The position numbers and the translations under genes were made by a program. A DNA stretch of 14,323 bases from an uncultured Verrucomicrobiota bacterium (GTDB lineage Bacteria; Verrucomicrobiota; Verrucomicrobiia; Limisphaerales; JADLHS01): assembly GCA_937894935.1 (NCBI GenBank), contig CALAYC010000046.1:1-14323 (forward strand). The letters are read 5' to 3'. Shown in pieces: positions 1 through 6,008 of the stretch; the stretch's first letter is position 1, and each line of letters starts with the position of its first letter. The notes beneath the pieces were generated by a model. That model was given only the letters and a program-made list of their open reading frames with translations. It searched no databases and was not told where the DNA came from.

Positions 1-381
1 GGTCGTGCTCTCTTGTCTGAGGCAAAGGATCCTTATCTAGATGTGTGGGAATACGATCTTACTTCACGTCAAGGGCGAGCTGAGTATGGGAAGTTCGTTG
101 ACCCAACCAGACAAAACGAAATCGAGGGGCGAGTATCGCAATTTATCCAAGAGAATTTCAGTTTTGTTGTTTTGCCGGTGGATGGGCAACAAGAACGACT
201 TGAGCTTGAATCAAAAATCATTTCGACGTTGTTCTGTTGTGCAGATTGTCAGCCGTCCGAAAATTGGATTGGGCAATGCTCGCCGAAAAAGAAGATACGG
301 GAGAGTGGCTTGTGGCTTGTGAATAATTGTTCTAAGCAACCGCTTTCCGAGGGAGATCTCAACTGGATAATAAAGCAATAA
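1..381 (+). CDS. 3' part of a hypothetical protein, possibly GIY-YIG-nuclease-like
   Basis: The reading frame is open to the left window edge (GGT CGT GCT CTC TTG...), so the gene starts upstream and only about 126 C-terminal codons are present. The TTG at 13 need not be a start. Visible blocks are DPYLDVWEYDLT near the left end, then NFSFVVLPVDGQ followed by RLELESKIIST, a Cys-rich stretch (FCCADC), and a C-terminal block with SPKKKIRESGLWLVN and PLSEGDL. From memory these blocks resemble the C-terminal half of an uncharacterised family sometimes annotated as GIY-YIG nuclease-like; the catalytic GIY-YIG motif would lie outside the window, so this is tentative. The stop TAA (379-381) shares its last base with the ATG of pduL (TAATG), which suggests co-translation although no metabolic link is apparent. 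Its base composition looks more AT-rich than that of pduL. Confidence 0.55.
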   Translation, partial: GRALLSEAKDPYLDVWEYDLTSRQGRAEYGKFVDPTRQNEIEGRVSQFIQENFSFVVLPVDGQQERLELESKIISTLFCCADCQPSENWIGQCSPKKKIRESGLWLVNNCSKQPLSEGDLNWIIKQ

Positions 382-1058
382 TGGCCGTTACAACACCAGT
401 TCCTCATCGTGCTGTCGTTGAACATCTCGTTCGACAGGCGGTTTATGCGCGGCTTGGAAAACCGCTGCCGCGTGCGGCGTCCGCGCCGAATCCGCTCGTG
501 GTGAACATCAGCGCGCGTCATTGTCATCTCACGCAGGAAGCCGTCGAAGCGCTGTTCGGCAAAGGTTATCAGCTTCAGGTTCATAAGTGGCTTTATCAGG
601 AAGGGCAGTTTGCGGCGAAGGAAACCGTGACGCTCATCGGCCCGCGCAGTCGCGTGATTTCCAATCTGCGCATTCTCGGTCCGTGCCGGAATCTCAATCA
701 GGTGGAACTCGCCTACACGGACGCCATCGCACTCGGGTTTGATATTCCGTTGCGCCCATCGGGCGACATCAAAGATACGCCGGGCGCTATGTTGATGGGA
801 CCGGCGGGATTTTTCGAAATGCCGGATGGCGTGATTCGCGCCTTGCGTCACGTGCACATGCATCCGACGGACGCGGAATTTTACGGCGTGAAAGCCGGCG
901 ACTGGATGAAGTTGCGCATCGGCGGTGAATGCGGCCTCACGCTTGAGAAAATGCTTTGTCGCGTGGACACGAGTTTCAAACTCGAAGTTCACATTGATAC
1001 CGACGAAGGCAACGCGTGCAACTTGCAGCCGAATACGCCTGTGGAGCTGATCAAATAA
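381..1058 (+). CDS. pduL: PduL-type phosphate acyltransferase (phosphotransacylase of the BMC)
   Basis: The 225-residue product converts acyl-CoA plus phosphate to acyl-phosphate plus CoA inside the compartment, and regenerates CoA for the aldehyde dehydrogenase. Zinc-site residues typical of PduL are visible: HCH at 47-49, E109 in the QVEL block, and HVHMH at 157-161. The signature HIDTDEGNA is at 204-212. Residues about 8-27 form a short amphipathic helix (HRAVVEHLVRQAVYARLG) joined by a Pro/Ala linker to the catalytic part, as expected for an encapsulation peptide. The start at 381 overlaps the preceding stop (TAATG), lacks a Shine-Dalgarno sequence and is probably translated by reinitiation. 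In PVM loci of this type the likely substrate is lactyl-CoA, made from L-lactaldehyde; that is inferred from context. Confidence 0.93.
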   Translation: MAVTTPVPHRAVVEHLVRQAVYARLGKPLPRAASAPNPLVVNISARHCHLTQEAVEALFGKGYQLQVHKWLYQEGQFAAKETVTLIGPRSRVISNLRILGPCRNLNQVELAYTDAIALGFDIPLRPSGDIKDTPGAMLMGPAGFFEMPDGVIRALRHVHMHPTDAEFYGVKAGDWMKLRIGGECGLTLEKMLCRVDTSFKLEVHIDTDEGNACNLQPNTPVELIK

Positions 1059-1093
1059 TTTCAACCATCAATTAACCCAAACAGGAGAAAACA
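1059..1093. promoter_or_regulatory. Leader of BMC-H1: single-arm heptads and a strong ribosome binding site
   Basis: The spacer opens with 7-bp units TTTCAAC (1059-1065), CATCAAT (1066-1072) and TAACCCA (1073-1079). The 11-mer TCAACCATCAA (1061-1071) recurs before the two other BMC-H genes. AGGAGA at 1083-1088 lies 6 bases before the ATG at 1095. This is the clearest Shine-Dalgarno sequence among the BMC gene starts in the window, which fits high expression of a major shell protein. Confidence 0.7.
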
Positions 1094-1094
1094 A

Positions 1095-1385
1095 ATGAGT
1101 GAAGCATTAGGCATGATTGAAACCAAAGGCTACGTCGGCAGCGTGGAAGCCAGCGATGCCATGGTGAAAGCGGCCAACGTCACGTTGGTCAAGACGATCC
1201 CGATCGGCGGCGGATTGATCACCGTTCTCGCCAAGGGCGATGTCGGCAGCGTGAAAGCCGCCGTGGACGCCGGTTCAAAAGCTGCGGCCAAAGTCGGCGA
1301 ACTCGTCAGCTCGCACATCATCGCGCGTCCGCACGAAGATCTGCTCAAGGCATTCGTGCCGGAAGTTGTCGCCGCAAAGAAATAA
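1095..1385 (+). CDS. BMC-H hexameric shell protein 1
   Basis: A 96-residue single BMC domain (Pfam PF00936 type) that would form the hexameric tiles of the shell facets. Diagnostic parts are the N-terminal ALGMIETKGYVGSVEASDAM strand and helix, the AANVTLVK strand, GDVGSVKAAVDAG (49-61), and SHIIARPHEDL near the C-terminus. The predicted central-pore loop is IPIGGGL (35-41), with GGG where many family members have GSG. A short basic tail (VVAAKK) follows. The start is fixed by AGGAGA six bases upstream. It lies 36 bases after pduL and 29 bases before a second BMC-H gene. Confidence 0.96.
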   Translation: MSEALGMIETKGYVGSVEASDAMVKAANVTLVKTIPIGGGLITVLAKGDVGSVKAAVDAGSKAAAKVGELVSSHIIARPHEDLLKAFVPEVVAAKK

Positions 1386-1414
1386 CTCTCAACCATCAAC
1401 CAGAAACTGATTTT
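1384..1414. repeat. Single-arm heptad repeat leading into BMC-H2
   Basis: After the BMC-H1 stop come four consecutive 7-bp units ending exactly at the next start codon: TCTCAAC (1387-1393), CATCAAC (1394-1400), CAGAAAC (1401-1407) and TGATTTT (1408-1414), then ATG. The 17-mer AACTCTCAACCATCAAC at 1384-1400 is identical to 3148-3164, upstream of BMC-H3. There is no Shine-Dalgarno sequence and no opposing arm is visible. It could be the remaining arm of an inverted-repeat element or a leader motif shared by the shell genes. Confidence 0.75.
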
Positions 1415-1693
1415 ATGGCACAGCAAGCAGTTGGAATGATTGAATGCAAAGGCTTTTGCGCGCTGATGGAAGCGTGCGATGCCGCGCTCAAAGCCGCAAA
1501 CGTCACGATGACCGGCTGGGAAAAAATCGGCAGCGGATATGTCACCGGATTTTTCCGAGGCGACGTTGCCGCCGTCAAAGCCGCGACCGACGCCGGTGCG
1601 GCCGCCGCCGCACAAGTTGGCTCGGTCGTCGCCGTCCAGGTGATTCCGCGTCCGCACGATGACTTGGGAATTCTCGGCAAGTGGCTGCAATAA
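1415..1693 (+). CDS. BMC-H hexameric shell protein 2
   Basis: A 92-residue BMC-domain protein forming hexamers. It carries AVGMIECKGFCALMEACDAA at the N-terminus, the AANVTMTGWEKIGSGYVTGFF block, RGDVAAVKAATDAGAAAA and PRPHDDLG. The pore loop is the canonical KIGSG (37-41). Compared with BMC-H1 it has several cysteines (C11, C15, C21) and a short Trp-containing C-terminus. Its start at 1415 has no Shine-Dalgarno sequence. Conserved PVM compartments typically have more than one BMC-H paralogue; here there are three. Confidence 0.96.
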   Translation: MAQQAVGMIECKGFCALMEACDAALKAANVTMTGWEKIGSGYVTGFFRGDVAAVKAATDAGAAAAAQVGSVVAVQVIPRPHDDLGILGKWLQ

Positions 1694-1781
1694 CCTCTTA
1701 ATCGTAAACTTGCTCTTAATCCTCCAGCGCATCGGCTCAGATTAAGAGCAAGAAGAAGTTAAGACCAAGAACCCTAGGCCC
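1694..1781. repeat. Inverted-repeat hairpin between BMC-H2 and ackA (element A)
   Basis: A perfect 13-bp inverted repeat is present: CTTGCTCTTAATC (1709-1721) and its complement GATTAAGAGCAAG (1740-1752), with an 18-base loop. The arms continue imperfectly outwards (CTCTTAA at 1695-1701 against TTAAGAC at 1759-1765). It starts right after the BMC-H2 stop and ends about 13 bases before the GTG start of ackA. The stem has no U-tract, so a classical rho-independent terminator is unlikely. An mRNA processing or stability hairpin that leaves the shell-gene message upstream is plausible. Confidence 0.75.
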
Positions 1782-2972
1782 GTGAAAATCCTGATCGCCA
1801 ATATCGGCAGCACTTCGCTCAAGTGGCGCTTGTTCGATTTCTCGAACAACGCCGAGCGCCTTTTGCACAAAGGCGGCTTCGAGCGCGTGGCTGACTATCC
1901 GAAGGCGATTGAGGATTGTCTTGCGCAACTCAAAGACGCTGGCGCACTCGCGACCGAAAGCGAACTTGCCGCGGTCGGTTTCAAAACCGTGATTGCCAAA
2001 AACGTCACCGGTTGCGTGCGACTTGATGAACGCGTGCTCGGCGCGATGGAGGCATACAACGGTCTCGCGCCCGCGCACAATCCGCCTTACATCACCGGCA
2101 TCCGCCTGTTTGGGAAACGCATGCCCGGTGTGCCGCTGGTGGGATTGTTCGAGACCGCGTTCTACCAGTTTGCGCCCGAGGCCATGATGCGCTACGCCGT
2201 GCCGCAAGCCTGGCACGACATCGGCGTTCGCCGCTGGGGCTTTCACGGCGCGAGCCACAAGTTCATCGCCGAACGCTCGGCAGAATTGCTTGGGCGAAAC
2301 GATGTCGCCGAACGTGTCCGCAAACTTTATGTGGACGGTGGGAAAACGTCGGTAAATGGCGCTCCGCTTCGGGTGATTTCGTGTCATCTCGGCGGCAGCT
2401 CAAGCATTACCGGAATTCGTGATGGCGTCGCCATCGGCACAAGCATGGGCATGAGTCCGCAATCCGGTTTACCGCAAAACAATCGCGTCGGCGATCTGGA
2501 TGCCGAAGCGATTCCGTATGCGGTGAAGACGCTTGGCATCACGATTGAAGAAGCGCAACGCCAGCTCACGAAGGAATCCGGCTTGAAGGGACTGAGCGGT
2601 GTTTCAAATGACATACGCGATGTCGTTACGGCAGCGGACCAGGGGAACGAAAACGCAAAGCTCGCGATTGAAACTTACATCGCCAGTGCGCGGCATTGGA
2701 TCGGCAGCTACTTTTTCGAGTTAGGCGGTGCGGATGGGCTCGTGTTCACGGCCGGCATCGGCGAGAACCGCGCTGATATTCGTGCGGCGATTTGTGCAAA
2801 TCTCGAGAGCCTCGGCATCGAATTGGATTCCGCGCTCAACGCCAATACGCGCGCGGCTGAGGCCGTCATCAGCAAACCCGGTTCTCGTGTGAAACTTCTC
2901 GTGATTCCGACGAACGAAGAACTTGTCGTCGCGCGAGAAACGAAGCGTTTGCTCGAAGCGCAAAAGAATTAA
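1782..2972 (+). CDS. ackA: Acetate-kinase-family acyl-phosphate kinase with divergent active site
   Basis: The 396-residue protein belongs to the ASKHA acetate/butyrate kinase family and would transfer phosphate from an acyl-phosphate to ADP, the ATP-yielding last step after PduL. Family blocks seen: NIGSTSLK (7-14), LAPAHNP (95-101), RRWGFHGASH (150-159), CHLGGSSSIT (201-210), NRVGDLD (234-240), AGIGENR (324-330) and PTNEE (376-380). The catalytic His (H155) and the Arg matching R241 of Methanosarcina AckA (R235) are kept. The usual HRVVHGG block is replaced by FKTVIAK (67-73), so the R91 equivalent is Lys (K68). The usual FDTAFH is FETAFY, so the D148 equivalent is Glu (E124). It starts with GTG and has no clear ribosome binding site. 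A substrate such as lactyl-phosphate would fit the locus. Confidence 0.92.
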   Translation: MKILIANIGSTSLKWRLFDFSNNAERLLHKGGFERVADYPKAIEDCLAQLKDAGALATESELAAVGFKTVIAKNVTGCVRLDERVLGAMEAYNGLAPAHNPPYITGIRLFGKRMPGVPLVGLFETAFYQFAPEAMMRYAVPQAWHDIGVRRWGFHGASHKFIAERSAELLGRNDVAERVRKLYVDGGKTSVNGAPLRVISCHLGGSSSITGIRDGVAIGTSMGMSPQSGLPQNNRVGDLDAEAIPYAVKTLGITIEEAQRQLTKESGLKGLSGVSNDIRDVVTAADQGNENAKLAIETYIASARHWIGSYFFELGGADGLVFTAGIGENRADIRAAICANLESLGIELDSALNANTRAAEAVISKPGSRVKLLVIPTNEELVVARETKRLLEAQKN

Positions 2973-3132
2973 CCACTAATGAACGCAAATCGACACGAAT
3001 ACGGGGGACAGGAGCGCGACCTGAAGGTCGCTTCAGGTTGTCTTGCAATTGTGGCGTTGAAGCGGGCTGAAGCCCGCGCCCCTTTCGCGTCGATTGATTT
3101 TGATTCGTGTTCATTTGTGTCCATTCGTGGTT
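2971..3132. repeat. Inverted-repeat element with 10-bp units and internal palindromes (element B)
   Basis: The left arm (2971-3000) consists of three 10-bp units: AACCACTAAT, GAACGCAAAT and CGACACGAAT. The right arm (3103-3132) is the reverse complement of a near-identical triplet, so 25 of 30 positions pair. Inside are two perfect 7-bp stems with a GA loop: GCGACCT/AGGTCGC (3016-3031) and GCGGGCT/AGCCCGC (3062-3077). The ackA stop codon TAA (2970-2972) overlaps the left edge by two bases. No gene is supported in the interior. It looks like a gene-less, IVS- or MITE-like element folding into a long branched hairpin in the operon mRNA. Confidence 0.9.
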
Positions 3133-3143
3133 CAAATTTTTTC

Positions 3144-3178
3144 TCTCAACTCTCAACCATCAACTAAGAACTAAGTAT
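3144..3178. repeat. Single-arm heptad repeat leading into BMC-H3
   Basis: Five 7-bp units run without a break into the start codon at 3179: TCTCAAC twice (3144-3157), CATCAAC (3158-3164), TAAGAAC (3165-3171) and TAAGTAT (3172-3178). The stretch 3148-3164 repeats the 17-mer found before BMC-H2. There is no Shine-Dalgarno sequence. A T-rich run (3131-3142) separates it from element B. Confidence 0.8.
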
Positions 3179-3460
3179 ATGCCTCAAGCCATTGGAATGA
3201 TCGAAACGCGTGGACTCGTCGCCCTCGTCGAGGGGACGGACGCCATGCTCAAGGCCGCAAACGTGGAACTCGTCGGCCCTATGACACAGGTCGGTAACGC
3301 CCTGGTCACCGCCTGCGTGGTCGGCGACGTTGCCGCCGTCAAAGCCGCCACCGACGCCGGCGCGCAAGCCATCAAAGCCATCAAAGGCGAAGTGGTCAGC
3401 GTGCACGTCATTGCCCGCCCGCACAGTGACGTGGAAGCGGTGTTGCCGAAAAAGAAGTAG
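3179..3460 (+). CDS. BMC-H hexameric shell protein 3
   Basis: A 93-residue single BMC domain. The ATG at 3179 is chosen because PQAIGMIETRG is the normal BMC-H beginning; an in-frame ATG 72 bases upstream would translate repeat DNA. The protein has DAMLKAANVELVG, GDVAAVKAATDAGAQA (49-64), SVHVIARPHSDVE and a C-terminal KKK. The predicted pore loop reads TQVGNAL (36-42), lacking the GSG or GGG of the other two paralogues, so this hexamer probably forms a differently shaped or differently selective pore. It lies downstream of ackA and two repeat structures, apart from the other BMC-H genes. Confidence 0.95.
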   Translation: MPQAIGMIETRGLVALVEGTDAMLKAANVELVGPMTQVGNALVTACVVGDVAAVKAATDAGAQAIKAIKGEVVSVHVIARPHSDVEAVLPKKK

Positions 3461-3546
3461 TTAGAAGCTGGAAGCTGGAAGTTAGAATGGCTCGCGCCAG
3501 GCTGCTTCTGGTTCTCCTAGCTCCTGACTTCTAACTCCTGACTTCT
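3456..3546. repeat. AGGAGTT-heptad inverted-repeat element without a gene (element C)
   Basis: The left arm is five 7-bp units (3456-3490), including AGAAGCT, GGAAGCT and GGAAGTT, and ends in AGAATGG. The right arm is five units (3512-3546) including AGCTCCT, GACTTCT, AACTCCT and GACTTCT; its last unit abuts the ATG of BMC-P1 at 3547. The inner left end AGAATGG matches the point where the four-helix-bundle gene begins in element D. TTCTAACTCCT (3529-3539) is identical to 6385-6395 in element D. It is best read as an internally deleted relative of element D. AG-rich units lie upstream and pyrimidine-rich CTCCT units lie directly before the start codon. Confidence 0.85.
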
Positions 3547-3858
3547 ATGTTTTTGGCCAAAGTCGAAGGTTCAGTGGTCGCGACCAAGAAAGACCCGAAC
3601 ATGTCGGGGCGCAAACTTCTGTTGCTGCGTCCGCAACTCGTGGATGAAAAAGATCCGACGAAGTTCCGTCCCGGCGCGAACACCATCGTGGCGGTGGACA
3701 CGCTCGGCGCAGGTATCGGTGAAATGGTGATGTTCTGTCAGGGCAGCAGCGCCCGACTCGCGCCCGGTATGAAAGACGCGCCTGTGGACGCGGTCATCAT
3801 CGGCATCGTGGACAGTGTGGACGTGCTCGGAAAACAAATCTTCAGCGGGAAGGCTTAA
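3547..3858 (+). CDS. BMC-P pentameric shell protein 1 (EutN/CcmL family)
   Basis: A 103-residue vertex protein of the EutN/CcmL family (PF03319 type). Pentamers of this family cap the twelve vertices of the shell. Seen are the N-terminal MFLAKVEGSVVATKKDP strand pair, KLLLLRPQLVD, the VAVDTLGAGIGEMVMFCQGSSAR core (49-71) and the PVDAVIIGIVDSVDV C-terminal strand. It is slightly longer than average because of a charged loop (DEKDPTKFRPG, 33-43). There is no Shine-Dalgarno sequence; CTCCT-type repeat units directly precede the ATG. The stop is 6 bases before the DUF4241 gene. Confidence 0.95.
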   Translation: MFLAKVEGSVVATKKDPNMSGRKLLLLRPQLVDEKDPTKFRPGANTIVAVDTLGAGIGEMVMFCQGSSARLAPGMKDAPVDAVIIGIVDSVDVLGKQIFSGKA

Positions 3859-3864
3859 CCACGA

Positions 3865-4494
3865 ATGCGTTTGCCAGTATCCAGTGACTATCTCGTTGCC
3901 GCACTGTCAGACGACATGCGGCTCGGGGATACTGTGCTGAAGCATCATTCTGTTGGTGATCTTCTGCTGACGACCGGGAAACTTGTGGCGTGTGACCCGG
4001 TTGTTTTTCCTGAAGCAGAACATTTTGACCTGCTTTTGCCGAAAGGTTCGTTTCCGGTTGTGCTGAGTGTAGCGATGCTCGGCAATGATCAGCGGGTCGC
4101 TTTTGCAATTATACGCTTTCGAAATACTGCGCCGGTTGCATGGGACATATTGAGGGTTGAAGGAGAGGATTCTTCCGCACTAAAGGCTGATGACTACTTT
4201 GGTTATCCGGTTGATGCCGGGATTGGCTGTTTCATGGATGCGAAAGCCGGGAGGGAATTACAGGGACTCATGAAAAAGAATCCGAACTACTACGAGGTGC
4301 TTAGTGCTGAAATGGACAAAACCTATGTCCACACTTGGAGTTGGTTGAATTTCAAGCTTGGAGACGGCTTGCAAAACATAGTGGCTTTCAGTTCGGGTTT
4401 TGGCGATGGCGTGTATGCGACATATGCCGGATTCGACGCAGATGGCGAAGTATCTGTAGTTGTTACTGACTTTGGAGTTGTTGAACTCAAATAG
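3865..4494 (+). CDS. DUF4241-family protein, apparently inserted in the BMC operon
   Basis: The 209-residue protein shows the blocks I associate with DUF4241: GKLVACDP (38-45), LPKGSFPVVLSVA (58-70), RVAFAIIRF (77-85), YPVDAGIGCFMDA (114-126), NIVAFSSGFGDG (171-182) and VTDFGVV (200-206). The function of that family is not established, to my knowledge. No signal peptide or membrane segment is evident. It sits between BMC-P1 (6-base gap) and the aldehyde dehydrogenase (5-base gap), so it is certainly co-transcribed. Its codons are more AT-rich than those of its neighbours, and it is not a recognised member of PVM compartment loci. It starts in TTAACCACGAATG, which resembles the outer edge of element B. 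Foreign acquisition is likely; a cargo or immunity role is possible but unsupported. Confidence 0.85.
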   Translation: MRLPVSSDYLVAALSDDMRLGDTVLKHHSVGDLLLTTGKLVACDPVVFPEAEHFDLLLPKGSFPVVLSVAMLGNDQRVAFAIIRFRNTAPVAWDILRVEGEDSSALKADDYFGYPVDAGIGCFMDAKAGRELQGLMKKNPNYYEVLSAEMDKTYVHTWSWLNFKLGDGLQNIVAFSSGFGDGVYATYAGFDADGEVSVVVTDFGVVELK

Positions 4495-4499
4495 TTTTT

Positions 4500-6008
4500 A
4501 TGAGCGCAGTGAATGAAACTTTGATCCGTGATGTGGTGTCTGAGGTGCTTGGTCGCCTTGGCGGCAACTCAACCACAACAGAAACTCAAACCGCACCCAC
4601 GCCGGCCGTGCCGCAAAATGATTGGTGCGGGTGCGGTGGAAAAAAGTCTGTTACGACGCGCACCGCTTTGCGCGGAAAGTTCGGTGTGTTTCAAGACGCG
4701 AATGAAGCGTGTGAAGCTGCGCATGAGGCTTTTTTGCAGTTGTCGGAAAAAGGTGTCGCCGGTCGCAACACGGTCATCAAGATCATCAAAGACATTTGCG
4801 ATGCCAAAGCCGAGGAGTGGGGAAAGCTTGAACTCGCTGAAACAAAAATTGGCCGGCTCGATCACAAGATAGAGAAGCTGAAAGGCCAGCGCGGAATTCC
4901 GGGTACGGAATTCCTGAACCCGTTCGCCTTGAGCGGCGACCACGGCATCACGCTGGAAGAATTTGCGCCCTTCGGAGTCATCGGCGCAGTGACGCCCAGC
5001 ACGCATTCCATTCCCACAATGGCATGCAACATCATCAGCATGGTGGCGGCGGGAAACACCGCGGTGTTCAACGCGCATCCGGGTGCATACAAATGCGCCG
5101 TGACGGCGGCACGAACCTTCAACCAAGCGATTCATCGCGAGCTTGGAATCGAAAATCTCGCCTGCATCGTCGAGCCCCCGACGCTCGAATCGTTCGATGC
5201 AATTTCAAAAAATGAAAATGTCCGGTTGTTGTGTGTGACGGGCGGACCGGGCGTTGTGAAAGCGGCGATGGCCAGCGGTAAACGCGCCATCTGTGCTGGT
5301 CCGGGAAATCCTCCGGTGCTCGTGGATGGCACGAGTTGTCTCGACAACGCGGCCAAGTGCGTGGTTGCCGGCGCAGCTTACGACAACAACCTGCTGTGCA
5401 TCGGCGAGAAAGAGGTGTTCGTGCTGGAACCGTTCTTCGAAAAATTCATGAGCGCCATGGAGAAACACGGAGCGTTCCGGCTGAACGCGGCGCAGATTGA
5501 AAATCTGGCGCAAGCAGCATTTGTTTTTCCGCCAGGCCAGGGCGCGGGTTGCCCTCATCCGGTTGTGAATCGCGATTTGGTCGGCAAGGATCCGGAAATT
5601 CTGGCCAAGGCCGCTGGTGTAACGATTCCTCGCGGCACGCAATTGTTGATTGGCGAAACCGGCCCGGACCATTTGTTTGTGGAAGAAGAACAGATGATGC
5701 CGTTTGTGCCGGTTGTGCGGGTTAAAACCGTTGAAGAGGGCGTGGTCGCTTCGAAGAAAGCCGAACACAATTACAAGCACTCGGCGATGATTCATTCGCA
5801 CGACGTGGCCAACATGACGGCAATGGCGCGCGCGCTGGAGACGACGTTGTTTATCAAGAACGGTTCGTGCCTCGCGGGTTTGGGCGCAGGCGGCGAAGGA
5901 TATTCCAATTTTTCCATCGCCACGACGACCGGTGAAGGTATTTGCAATCCACGCACGTTCACGCGCGTGCGCCGTTGTGTGATGGTGGATAAGTTGAGGA
6001 TATTCTGA
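4500..6008 (+). CDS. pduP: CoA-acylating aldehyde dehydrogenase (PduP/EutE-like, BMC cargo)
   Basis: The 502-residue enzyme oxidises an aldehyde (L-lactaldehyde is expected here) with NAD+ and CoA to acyl-CoA. The catalytic cysteine is C300 in DNNLLCIGEKEV, and GPGNPPVLVDG (267-277) and PSTHSIPTMACNIIS (166-180) are typical of this branch. Residues 1-21 form an amphipathic helix (NETLIRDVVSEVLGRLGG), then a Thr/Pro/Ala linker to about 50, the classic N-terminal encapsulation peptide. The linker contains a CGCGG motif (C43, C45) of unknown role. The enzyme would need a partner oxidoreductase to recycle NADH; none is in the window. It starts 5 bases after the DUF4241 stop and lacks a Shine-Dalgarno sequence. 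Confidence 0.94.
   Translation: MSAVNETLIRDVVSEVLGRLGGNSTTTETQTAPTPAVPQNDWCGCGGKKSVTTRTALRGKFGVFQDANEACEAAHEAFLQLSEKGVAGRNTVIKIIKDICDAKAEEWGKLELAETKIGRLDHKIEKLKGQRGIPGTEFLNPFALSGDHGITLEEFAPFGVIGAVTPSTHSIPTMACNIISMVAAGNTAVFNAHPGAYKCAVTAARTFNQAIHRELGIENLACIVEPPTLESFDAISKNENVRLLCVTGGPGVVKAAMASGKRAICAGPGNPPVLVDGTSCLDNAAKCVVAGAAYDNNLLCIGEKEVFVLEPFFEKFMSAMEKHGAFRLNAAQIENLAQAAFVFPPGQGAGCPHPVVNRDLVGKDPEILAKAAGVTIPRGTQLLIGETGPDHLFVEEEQMMPFVPVVRVKTVEEGVVASKKAEHNYKHSAMIHSHDVANMTAMARALETTLFIKNGSCLAGLGAGGEGYSNFSIATTTGEGICNPRTFTRVRRCVMVDKLRIF

Noticed and set aside
249..1064. Long minus-strand open frame (271 codons) opposite pduL
   Set aside because: It overlaps a well-supported PduL gene, contains no recognisable domain and reads as the complement of GC-rich codons.
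1709..1752. Rho-independent terminator after BMC-H2
   Set aside because: The stem is AT-rich for a terminator, the loop is 18 bases, and no U-tract follows; the operon continues on the same strand.
3107..3178. N-terminal extension of BMC-H3 starting at an upstream in-frame ATG
   Set aside because: The extra codons translate decamer and heptad repeats; homologues begin at the PQAIGMIE position, so ATG 3179 is preferred.
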